A DNA stretch of 64,000 nucleotides from Lachnocurva sp045579705 (GTDB taxonomy: Bacteria; Bacillota; Clostridia; Lachnospirales; Lachnospiraceae). A model generated the notes under the pieces. That model was not told the DNA's origin, searched no databases, and was given only the letters and a program-made list of their open reading frames with translations. Below, one piece after another: positions 43,396 through 51,551 of this stretch. The translations under genes and the position numbers were made by a program. The DNA lies in contig JAZNMP010000003.1 of the NCBI GenBank assembly GCA_045579705.1, forward strand, positions 88,050 to 152,049, read 5' to 3'. The number at the start of each line of letters is the position of its first letter. Within the stretch, counting starts at the first letter, position 1.

Positions 43396-43749
43396 TTATT
43401 CCTCTGTTTCAGCTTCGACCTGCTTTATTACGCATCCGTTTCCACGCAGCAGATATGTCTCAGGACTATTGCAATAAGGACATATTTTTCCGTATTTAAC
43501 AGTTTCATATTCCTGATTGCACGCTGTACAAATCGTAACAGCTTTTTCCTCTTCAATGATAAGTTTGCATTCCTGCAACTTCTCATGTCTGCGTTTAAAG
43601 TAATCCCAGCAATCTACAAAGTAATCTGTCATGATGCCAGATACTTCTCCGACTTCCAGGGTAACAGAACCGTAACTGGAAATTTTTTCCTCTTCTGCAA
43701 TCTCATCCAGAGTCTTTGCCAGATGAGTTACAATTCCTAATTCGTGCAT
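43396..43749 (-). CDS. hypA: HypA-like nickel-insertion chaperone, 117 aa
   Basis: The N-terminal 'MHE' supplies the nickel-binding His2; the zinc site has two CxxC pairs ('CTAC' near residue 75 and 'CPYC' near 92). HypA works with HypB to insert nickel into [NiFe]-hydrogenase, and sometimes urease. No hydrogenase genes are present here; two hypB genes lie 14 kb away. It is the last gene of a five-gene run and starts 19 bases after the stop of the large Fe-S flavoprotein, which suggests linked function. Confidence 0.9.
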   Translation of the reverse strand: MHELGIVTHLAKTLDEIAEEEKISSYGSVTLEVGEVSGIMTDYFVDCWDYFKRRHEKLQECKLIIEEEKAVTICTACNQEYETVKYGKICPYCNSPETYLLRGNGCVIKQVEAETEE

Positions 43750-43768
43750 TAAGTACTAATTCCTTACA

Positions 43769-46567
43769 TTAATTATTTCTGTTTGGATTCTTCATAATCT
43801 TGATCTTACGCTTTGCTGCATAAGGAAGAACCGCACCGACTTTGTCCTCACAACGAATCATTCTAGAAGCTTCAGGGAAGTCTCTCTTAAGGTGAATAGC
43901 ATCAAATTCACACTTTGTAGTACAAAGTCCGCATCCGATACATGCGTTCTCATCAACCTTTGTAGCACCACAGCCCAAGCATCTCTTTGCTTCAGTCTGT
44001 ACCTGTTCTTCTGTAAATGGAAGACGTAAGTCATCAAATGTCTTTGTAGGATCTCCGCCCTTCATTCCTGGAACCTGACGTGAAGCATTATCAAAGTTTT
44101 CAACTCTGATATCGTCCTTATCAAGCTCAACGAAGTGACGTAAATCTCTAGCAACATACATATCCTGTCCCTTATGTACGAATCTGTTGATAGAATCTTC
44201 GACAATACGTCCTGCTCCGATAGCATCAATAGCAAATCTAGGTCCTGTAAATGCATCACCACCTACAAAGATATCTGGTTCAGCAGTCTGAAGTGTAATA
44301 GGATCGGCCTTTGCTGTATTGTTTCTGTTCAGCTCTACCTTAGTTCCATCGAGAAGGTTACCCCATTCGATAGACTGTCCGATACTCAAGAGTACATTTG
44401 AACATGGAATAGTAATAGTATCATTCTCATCGTACTGTGGGTTGAATCTGTGGTTAGCATCAAATACTGCTGTACACTTCTTAAATACAACTCCAGTAAC
44501 ATGTCCATTCTCTGTGAGAATTTCCTTAGGGCCCCATCCATTCTTAATATCAATGCCCCATTCTTTAGCATCAGCCACTTCATCTTTAGCAGCTGGCATT
44601 TCAGCTTCGCTTTCCAGGCAAAGCATAGTTACCTTACCCTCTGTAAGACGAACAGCTGAACCTGCAACATCGATAGCTACATTACCACCACCAATTACTA
44701 CAACATCACCATCCATCTTCTTAAGATTTCCAAGGTTTACATCACGGAGGAAATCTACACCAGTTACAACGCCTTCTGCATCTTCGCCAGGAACACCAGT
44801 CTTTCTACCGCCCTGTGCGCCGATAGCAACATAGAATGCCTTATAACCTTCATCTCTAAGTTTCTGAATAGTAGTATCTTTACCTACTTCAGTATTAAAC
44901 TTGAATTCAACTCCCATTTCTACGAGAACATCGATTTCTGCCTGGATTACATCCTTCTCAAGTCTGTATGAAGGAATACCATTCAGAAGCATACCACCAG
45001 CTCTAGGTCCTCTTTCAAAAACCGTAACCGGATATCCATGTTTTCTGAGATAGAAAGCTGCTGACAAACCAGCAGGACCAGCACCGATAACTGCAATCTT
45101 CTCATCTGTCCAGAAACCGCCATCATCCTTCTCGCAAATTGGAACATAACGTTTGTCTGCATGAAGTTCCTGTGCAGCGATGAATTTCTTTATTTCATCA
45201 ATAGCTACAGGCTGATCAACTGTACCTCTAGTACATGCATCCTCACAGCGTCTGTTACAGATTGCTCCGCAGACTGCCGGGAATGGGTTGTCCTGTTTGA
45301 TAAGTTTAAGCGCGTCGAGGTATCTGCCCTCAGCTGCCATCTTTACATAACCCTGTACTGAAAGGTGAGCTGGACAAGCTGTCTTACATGGAGCTGTACC
45401 AGTTTCATAACAGTTAATCTTGTTATCTTCTCTATAGTTAGGATTCCATCTTTCTGGTCCCCAATTTCTATCATCTGGAAGAGTCCTCGTAGGATACTGA
45501 ACGAGCGTTCCGTTCTTCTTACAAAGCTTCTGTCCGAGCTTAGCTGCTCCAGCTGGACATACTTCTACGCACTTACCACAAGCTACACACTTTTCCTTAT
45601 CAACATATGCTCTATACGCAGAACGTGAAAGGTTTGGTGTGTTATAGAGCTGTGAAGTACGAAGCGCATTACATACGCCAGGGGCACAGTTACAAATAGC
45701 AACGATTTTTTCCTCGCCATCGATATTTGTAACCTGATGCACGAATCCATGTCTCTCAGCTCTCTTACAAACTTCGAGAACTTCATCTCTAGTAATATAA
45801 CGTCCCATGCCTCTTTCAACACAGAACTCAGCCATATCACCTACGCCGATACAGAATTCACCTGGAATTTCGCCAGAGCCTTCGCCACGAACAGACTGCT
45901 GGATACGACATGTACACTGACCTACTGAATATTTGTCATATTTATCCAACCAGTGAGAAATGTGTTCTACAGAAACTGATGAATTCTCAGCTTCGATAGC
46001 TTTTTCTACCGGGATAACATGCATTCCGACACCTGCACCACCCAGAGGAATCATCTCTGTCATTCCTTCAAGTGGCATCTGAGTCATCAAGTTAAAGAAT
46101 GTAGCAATTTCAGGATGTTCTTTCATAATAACCGGGTTCATAACCATGAACTCAGCGATACCAGGAACAAAGATAGGAACATCATACTGAAGGTGTTTGT
46201 CTTCATTCTCACGGTTTGATTCAATACATCCAATCCAAAGGAGATGCTTAATCATCTTCTCTGTGTCTTCCAGAGACATGTTGTTCATCTTTGCAAGTGC
46301 TTCAGCGTCGTAATTTACACGAGTCTTCTTAAAGCTGAGCAAGAATTTAACTTCTTCCTTTGTAAGAACAGCATCGAGCGCCCAATACTCAGGATCCTGA
46401 CATGTCATTGAACCAGGCAATTTCTTTGGAATTCTGTCTGTAATCATTGAGCCTAATTTCTTAAGGAGCTTGTCTTTCTCCAAATCCTTTGGAACGAAAT
46501 TAGGGTCCTGCACAAAATCCCTCTCATTTGTCATACGTCTGTCTGCTTTTGTGATTTTTGTGGCCAT
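43769..46567 (-). CDS. Large Fe-S/FAD oxidoreductase with a GltD-like core, 932 aa
   Basis: Domains in order: about 300 N-terminal residues of unclear fold with 'CTCRIQQSVRGEG' and 'CNCAPGVCNAL', likely extra metal sites; a ferredoxin cluster 'CVACGKCVEVCP' near 327; a GltD-type cysteine region 'CKTACPAH' ... 'CGAICNRRCEDAC' (about 392-450); FAD site 'VIGAGPAGLSAAFYLRKHG' near 490; NAD(P)H site 'VVIGGGNVAIDVAGSAVRL' near 635; C-terminal cysteines 'CLGCGATKVDENACIGCGLC' with 'CEFDAIHLKRDF' near 868. It resembles glutamate synthase small-subunit relatives that shuttle electrons from NAD(P)H. No glutamate synthase large subunit is adjacent, so it probably serves another partner. Confidence 0.85.
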   Translation of the reverse strand: MATKITKADRRMTNERDFVQDPNFVPKDLEKDKLLKKLGSMITDRIPKKLPGSMTCQDPEYWALDAVLTKEEVKFLLSFKKTRVNYDAEALAKMNNMSLEDTEKMIKHLLWIGCIESNRENEDKHLQYDVPIFVPGIAEFMVMNPVIMKEHPEIATFFNLMTQMPLEGMTEMIPLGGAGVGMHVIPVEKAIEAENSSVSVEHISHWLDKYDKYSVGQCTCRIQQSVRGEGSGEIPGEFCIGVGDMAEFCVERGMGRYITRDEVLEVCKRAERHGFVHQVTNIDGEEKIVAICNCAPGVCNALRTSQLYNTPNLSRSAYRAYVDKEKCVACGKCVEVCPAGAAKLGQKLCKKNGTLVQYPTRTLPDDRNWGPERWNPNYREDNKINCYETGTAPCKTACPAHLSVQGYVKMAAEGRYLDALKLIKQDNPFPAVCGAICNRRCEDACTRGTVDQPVAIDEIKKFIAAQELHADKRYVPICEKDDGGFWTDEKIAVIGAGPAGLSAAFYLRKHGYPVTVFERGPRAGGMLLNGIPSYRLEKDVIQAEIDVLVEMGVEFKFNTEVGKDTTIQKLRDEGYKAFYVAIGAQGGRKTGVPGEDAEGVVTGVDFLRDVNLGNLKKMDGDVVVIGGGNVAIDVAGSAVRLTEGKVTMLCLESEAEMPAAKDEVADAKEWGIDIKNGWGPKEILTENGHVTGVVFKKCTAVFDANHRFNPQYDENDTITIPCSNVLLSIGQSIEWGNLLDGTKVELNRNNTAKADPITLQTAEPDIFVGGDAFTGPRFAIDAIGAGRIVEDSINRFVHKGQDMYVARDLRHFVELDKDDIRVENFDNASRQVPGMKGGDPTKTFDDLRLPFTEEQVQTEAKRCLGCGATKVDENACIGCGLCTTKCEFDAIHLKRDFPEASRMIRCEDKVGAVLPYAAKRKIKIMKNPNRNN

Positions 46568-46593
46568 TTGATTTCCCCTCTACTAATTATTTT

Positions 46594-47103
46594 TTATATC
46601 TGGTCGACTTGATTTAAAAAGTCGTCCAGATCAAATGAATCTCCATCATCATCGTTATACTCTTCGATGACAGTTTCATTTTGATCCCTAACTAAATCCA
46701 CTAGTCCTGATCTAAATACCCCCGCAAATAGAAGGACATAGAAAACTATCGTAAAAACAATACCTAATATTCCAGTGACAAAGCCCGCAACAGCCAGTCC
46801 TGTTTTCTTATGAAACAGCTTATCCCTGTTAAGCTGTGACAAACCAAATACTATGGCGAGGATTCCTACGATAATATTGATGATATTAAACACGAAGAAA
46901 ATCATGCTCATAATACCCAGAATCAAGCTGACAATCCCAAGTGTATTTGTATAAATCTCTCTGGAATTCATGCCTGAATATGGGCCATTTGAAACAGTTC
47001 CATATGAACTATCTGAATAGCCATTAGAACTTTCGTTATTATTTTGACTATATTCATTATAACCCTGATTAGGGGTGTTTTGTCCATAGTCTTTCTGATC
47101 CAT
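46594..47103 (-). CDS. DUF4190-type small membrane protein, 169 aa
   Basis: A hydrophilic N-terminal stretch of about 55 residues rich in Asn, Ser, Tyr and Gly precedes two or three membrane segments ('LGIVSLILGIMSMIFFVFNI', 'GFVTGILGIVFTIVFYVLLF'). The C-terminus is very acidic ('EEYNDDDGDSFDLDDFLNQV'). The pattern matches DUF4190/GtrA-like small proteins of Gram-positive bacteria; function unknown. In an operon after glmS, with which it has a 22-base gap. Confidence 0.75.
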   Translation of the reverse strand: MDQKDYGQNTPNQGYNEYSQNNNESSNGYSDSSYGTVSNGPYSGMNSREIYTNTLGIVSLILGIMSMIFFVFNIINIIVGILAIVFGLSQLNRDKLFHKKTGLAVAGFVTGILGIVFTIVFYVLLFAGVFRSGLVDLVRDQNETVIEEYNDDDGDSFDLDDFLNQVDQI

Positions 47104-47125
47104 TATTTCCTCCGTTCTAATTTAA

Positions 47126-48946
47126 TTACTCTACTGTAACTGACTTCGCCAGGTTTCTAGGCTGATCAGGATTTACATCCTTTTCTACTGATGTGTAGTA
47201 AGCCAGAATCTGGAGAATAACTGCTGCCTCAAATACAGAAAGTTCATCTCTAATAGCAGGAAGTGGAATATGTACATCGCAAACTGATGGATCTACAATT
47301 TCCTCATCCTTTGAAAGCAGAAGTACGAAAGCACCTCTAGCTTTTACTTCTCTGATGTTTGAAATAACCTTCTGGTAAACATGTCCCTGTGTAGCGATAG
47401 CGATTACAGGTACACCTTCACTAATCAGAGCAATAGTTCCATGCTTTAATTCACCGGCTGCATATGCCTCAGCATGGATATATGAGATTTCCTTAAGTTT
47501 AAGAGCACCTTCCATAGAGAGTGTATAGTCGAGTCCTCTTCCGATAAAGAAAGCATCATGTGCATTTGCCATTCTGGCAGCGTAGGCACGGATGATTTCT
47601 TCCATTTCGAGGACTTTCTTAATAGCCTCAGGAACTTTTTTCAAATCAGAAATAAATCCTTCGATAGCACTCTTCTCGCAAAGTCCATTTACAACACCGA
47701 TACGAGCACCAATAAGGTACATAGCTGCAACCTGAACTGTGTATGCTTTAGTAGAAGCAACAGCGATTTCTGGGCCAGCGTGTGTGTAAAGAACATACTT
47801 ACTCTCACGAGCGATAGTTGAGCCTTTGACGTTTACGATAGCGAGTGTTCTGTCAGTCTTTGTCTTTGCAAGACGGAGCGCTTCGAGAGTATCGATAGTC
47901 TCACCTGACTGAGAAACGACGATTACGAGTGTTTTATCAGTAATCGTAGGTCTCTCATATCTAAACTCAGAAGCGATAGCTACATTTACTGGTACTCCGA
48001 GCTGGTTCTGAATGAGACTTCTTCCTACATTACCTGCATACATAGCTGTACCGCAGGCGATAACTGTTACATCAGTGATTCCTTCGAAGAGTGAGTCATC
48101 GATTCCATCATCGCTGAAATCAGGAAGATTATTCTTAATTCTAAAGTTTACTGTGTTTGCAAAAGCAGTAGGCTGCTCATGGATTTCTTTTATCATATAG
48201 TGAGGATATCCATTCTTCTCAGCTGTAGAAACATCCCAGTCAACTGTGAGATATTCAGGTTCTACTTTATTTCCATCGAGGTCCTGCATCTCGATACCGT
48301 CTACTGTCAATTTACCGATGCAATACTCTGGAAGTACGAAATATTTGTTAGTAAACTCGATGAAAGCTGTAAGATCAGAAGCAACGAAAGCTCCCTGCTC
48401 TTTTGTATATGTAGCAACCATAGGGCTTACATTACGTACGATATAGATTTCACCCGGGTGATTCTTAAACATAATACAGAATGCAAAAGAACCTTTAATA
48501 TCCTCGAGAGACTTCTTAATAGCCGCCACAGGATTTCCATTGAAGTTTGCATCAAATACTGCTGCCGCTACTTCTGTATCTGTTTCTGATTTAAGCTTTC
48601 CGAGGAGAGAATACTTCTCGATAAGCTGATGATAGTTCTCAATGATACCATTATGAATCAATGTAACATTGTTTACTCTATGAGGATGAGCATTGGCATT
48701 TGTTACTCCACCATGTGTAGCCCATCTAGTATGTCCAATACCACAAGTTGAGATATTTTCCTCATCTACGATGGCACGTAGATCTGAAACCTTTCCTGCA
48801 GTCTTTCTAACTGAAATATGTCCACTATTCTCCTTGAAGAAAGCGATACCTGCACTATCATATCCTCTATATTCAAGTCTCTGAAGGCCATCTAACAGAA
48901 TGTCCTGTGCAGCACGTTTACCTGTGAATCCAATAATTCCACACAT
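47126..48946 (-). CDS. glmS: Glutamine-fructose-6-phosphate aminotransferase, 606 aa
   Basis: Makes glucosamine-6-phosphate for peptidoglycan. The N-terminal glutaminase begins with Cys2 ('MCGIIGFTGKR'), then 'GIGHTRWATHGGVTNANAHP'. Two SIS sugar-isomerase domains follow ('VIACGTAMYAGNVGRSLI', 'SQSGETIDTLEALR', 'AEAYAAGELKHGTIALI'), ending 'NPDQPRNLAKSVTVE'. Full length. The upstream glycosyltransferase stop is only 11 bases away, so there is no room for a glmS ribozyme at its 5' end. Confidence 0.97.
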   Translation of the reverse strand: MCGIIGFTGKRAAQDILLDGLQRLEYRGYDSAGIAFFKENSGHISVRKTAGKVSDLRAIVDEENISTCGIGHTRWATHGGVTNANAHPHRVNNVTLIHNGIIENYHQLIEKYSLLGKLKSETDTEVAAAVFDANFNGNPVAAIKKSLEDIKGSFAFCIMFKNHPGEIYIVRNVSPMVATYTKEQGAFVASDLTAFIEFTNKYFVLPEYCIGKLTVDGIEMQDLDGNKVEPEYLTVDWDVSTAEKNGYPHYMIKEIHEQPTAFANTVNFRIKNNLPDFSDDGIDDSLFEGITDVTVIACGTAMYAGNVGRSLIQNQLGVPVNVAIASEFRYERPTITDKTLVIVVSQSGETIDTLEALRLAKTKTDRTLAIVNVKGSTIARESKYVLYTHAGPEIAVASTKAYTVQVAAMYLIGARIGVVNGLCEKSAIEGFISDLKKVPEAIKKVLEMEEIIRAYAARMANAHDAFFIGRGLDYTLSMEGALKLKEISYIHAEAYAAGELKHGTIALISEGVPVIAIATQGHVYQKVISNIREVKARGAFVLLLSKDEEIVDPSVCDVHIPLPAIRDELSVFEAAVILQILAYYTSVEKDVNPDQPRNLAKSVTVE

Positions 48947-48957
48947 TTTATTTTCTC

Positions 48958-49974
48958 CTAATTAAAACCTACAAATTTCTGAGACATATGATAGAGTCCC
49001 AGATAAATATTTCTTCCAACACGTCCCGGCAGATTTGATGCCATTCCGAGGAGTCCCAATCTCATATGCCAGAATGTCTTTGGACATTTCTTATGACAAT
49101 AAGCCCAAAGCTGTTTAACTTTATGTATGTTCTTCTTGTCCTTTGAAACATATCCGAGAGATGCGCTAACAGTAGTAATCATCTCCAAGAATGAAAGCAT
49201 GTATTTTCTCAAATATGGTTCATCAATAGACCATATATCATAAGCATCGATGAGAAGTTTGTTTACCCTCAGCTGCTGATCGATACGGCTGATCATAATC
49301 TGTTCATTTACAGACTGACCTTCACGACCGATAAAGTAGCGATAGAAATCTACATTTAAATAGTAGATAGACTTAACATATGGCAACGGAACATATACGA
49401 ACAAATTGTCTACATAGAAAGTATGCTTTGGAAGTACTAATCCACACTCTCTGAGCATTTCTGTTCTATAAGTAACGGAATGCATGAGGATAGTAAATCC
49501 TTTGATAACTCTCTTCATATCCTTCCAACCGATAACCTTGTCTGTTGGGAACATGAGCGTGTAGAACATAGTTCTCCTATGATTCTCATATACTTTTTCA
49601 TATACATAATTAGTAAGAAGCATATCAACCGGTGCGCCCTCTGAAACGAGTTTCTTTAAAGTGGACAGCACTTTCATATAAGCCTCATAATCAACCCAGT
49701 CGTCAGAATCTACTACTTTGTAGTACATTCCTTTCGCGTTACGAAGTCCCGCATTTACAGCTTCACCATGTCCACCATTTGGCTGATGAATAGCACGAAT
49801 GATGCCTGGATATTTTGCTTCGTATTCATCTGCAATCTTTGCAGTATTATCTGTAGAACCATCATCGATAATGAGGATTTCTACATCATCTCCACCTGGA
49901 AGTAATGATTCTATGCACTTACTCATATATTCCTCTGAGTTATAGCACGGAATCGCAAATGTAATAAGTTTCAT
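48958..49974 (-). CDS. Glycosyltransferase family 2, 338 aa
   Basis: A GT-A fold enzyme. 'TFAIPCYNSEEYMSKCIESL' is the donor-binding start, 'LIIDDGSTDNT' and 'KVVDSDDWVD' carry the DxD metal site (about residue 90), and 'HQPNGGHGEAVNAGLRNAKG' is typical. No membrane segment stands out. It probably adds a sugar to a cell-wall or teichoic-acid-like polymer; the acceptor is unknown. It leads the operon with glmS. Confidence 0.9.
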   Translation of the reverse strand: MKLITFAIPCYNSEEYMSKCIESLLPGGDDVEILIIDDGSTDNTAKIADEYEAKYPGIIRAIHQPNGGHGEAVNAGLRNAKGMYYKVVDSDDWVDYEAYMKVLSTLKKLVSEGAPVDMLLTNYVYEKVYENHRRTMFYTLMFPTDKVIGWKDMKRVIKGFTILMHSVTYRTEMLRECGLVLPKHTFYVDNLFVYVPLPYVKSIYYLNVDFYRYFIGREGQSVNEQIMISRIDQQLRVNKLLIDAYDIWSIDEPYLRKYMLSFLEMITTVSASLGYVSKDKKNIHKVKQLWAYCHKKCPKTFWHMRLGLLGMASNLPGRVGRNIYLGLYHMSQKFVGFN

Positions 49975-50112
49975 TTGAGTCAGTCTATTCCTTTCTGTCT
50001 CATTTTCTACATAATTGTAGCACTCTACATAATCTCACAAATTATAACCTTTATTTATAAAAAAATAAATAGCAACCTTCAGTCTGCCTCATTAGATTAA
50101 CTTAACTAAAAA

Positions 50113-50145
50113 ATGGACTCCTAAACCTATAGTTCAGAAGTCCAT
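50113..50145 (-). terminator. Terminator after the aminotransferase gene
   Basis: A 14-bp stem with two G-T pairs (ATGGACTTCTGAAC) and T6 on the minus strand, a few bases after the stop. Confidence 0.85.
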
Positions 50146-50149
50146 CATA

Positions 50150-51442
50150 TTAATCATTTTCTTTAAGTTTGAGTTCAACTGTAGCCAGTCGAACACATAT
50201 AGCAAATATCTTCATAGCCTGTTTTAATTCATCTAGTGTCGGATAAGACGGTGCAATTCGAATCACGCTATCATCCGGGTCCTTATGATACGGGAACGGA
50301 GCTCCCGCACTGGTAAGAGTAAGTCCCGCAGCGAAACACAGGCTGATAACTTTAGCTGCAGCTCCGGGTACTGTTCTAAATGAAACGAAGTATCCTCCTC
50401 GAGGCCTTACAAATGTTCCCGCGCCTCTAGGTAGAAGCTCCTCTTCCAAAGTATCAATCACGCACTCAAACTTCGGACGAAGTATAGCCGCATGCTTCTT
50501 CATATGTTCATTTAATCCCTGCAAATCCTTGAAGAATTTAATATGGCGAAGCTGGTTAACTTTGTCATAACCGATAGTCTGAACCGCCATAGAACTGATT
50601 ATGTCTTCCTTGTTTGCTCTGGATGCCGCCACACCAGCTATTCCCGAACCGGAAAAACTAATCTTTGAAGTCGACATAAATTCAAAAACCAGATCAGGGT
50701 TACCAGCTTTTTCGCATTCGAAGAGGATGTCTAGAATATGGTCCCTTCGTTCCTCTTCATCATACAAATAGTGAATCGAATAAGCATTGTCCCAAAATAT
50801 TCTAAAGTCTCTGGCTGCAGGTTTAAGTCTCGCAAATCTGCGAACTACTTCATCTGAATAAACGATGCCTTCAGGATTTGAATATTTAGGCACACACCAG
50901 ATTCCCTTTACCGCCGGGTCCTGAACATATTTTTCGACGAGATCCATATCTGGACCATCCGAGTTCATAGGAATCGGAATCATCTCGAATCCGAAGTGTT
51001 CCGTTATAGCAAAATGTCTATCATATCCTGGAACAGGGCAAAGCCACTTTACCTTATCAAGCTTTGACCATGGTTTCTCGCCCAAATAACCAAATGAAAA
51101 ACCTCTGGCTATCTGGTCAAACATAACGTTTAATGAAGAATTTCCACAAACGATTACGTTCTCACTCTTACATGAAACCATCTGCGCTAGAAGCTCTTTC
51201 GCACCTTTCAAGCCCTCGAGGACGCCATAGTTTCTAACATCCATACCAGAATCAACATCGATAACCTCATCATGTGCAATCGGATCCAGCATTCCCATAG
51301 ACAAATCAAGCTGTTCTGTAGACGGCTTACCTCTCGCCATATTCAAAGTCAGATTTAATTCCTGATAGCGTTTATACTCGATTAATAATCTTTCCTGCTC
51401 CGCCTTAAGTTCATCCTTTGTCATCTCGTCGTATGAAATCAT
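50150..51442 (-). CDS. Class I/II aminotransferase, aspartate-aminotransferase-like, 430 aa
   Basis: PLP-dependent enzyme of the group with the long N-terminus 'ELNLTLNMARGKPSTEQLDL'. 'IVCGNSSLNVMFDQIARGFS' and 'WCVPKYSNPEGIVYSDEVVR' are cofactor and substrate regions and 'STSKISFSGSGIAGVAAS' near residue 260 contains the PLP lysine. Similar proteins have aspartate/2-oxoglutarate activity (type Ic). Exact substrate is inferred. A small operon on its own. Confidence 0.85.
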   Translation of the reverse strand: MISYDEMTKDELKAEQERLLIEYKRYQELNLTLNMARGKPSTEQLDLSMGMLDPIAHDEVIDVDSGMDVRNYGVLEGLKGAKELLAQMVSCKSENVIVCGNSSLNVMFDQIARGFSFGYLGEKPWSKLDKVKWLCPVPGYDRHFAITEHFGFEMIPIPMNSDGPDMDLVEKYVQDPAVKGIWCVPKYSNPEGIVYSDEVVRRFARLKPAARDFRIFWDNAYSIHYLYDEEERRDHILDILFECEKAGNPDLVFEFMSTSKISFSGSGIAGVAASRANKEDIISSMAVQTIGYDKVNQLRHIKFFKDLQGLNEHMKKHAAILRPKFECVIDTLEEELLPRGAGTFVRPRGGYFVSFRTVPGAAAKVISLCFAAGLTLTSAGAPFPYHKDPDDSVIRIAPSYPTLDELKQAMKIFAICVRLATVELKLKEND

Positions 51443-51551
51443 AGAAGCTCTCCTAAGATAAACATTCAGTTAATTAATTATCAAGTTTTATCTTAGTAAT
51501 AAAATGAATTTTTTTCAACTACAAATTTCATGTTTCCAATTTAGGACAAGA

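Noticed and set aside
44319..44834. 171-codon plus-strand frame inside the Fe-S flavoprotein gene
   Set aside because: Antisense shadow with low-complexity Ser/Thr/Pro composition and no start signal.
48900..48960. glmS ribozyme upstream of glmS
   Set aside because: Only 11 bases separate glmS from the preceding glycosyltransferase gene, which leaves no room for the ribozyme.
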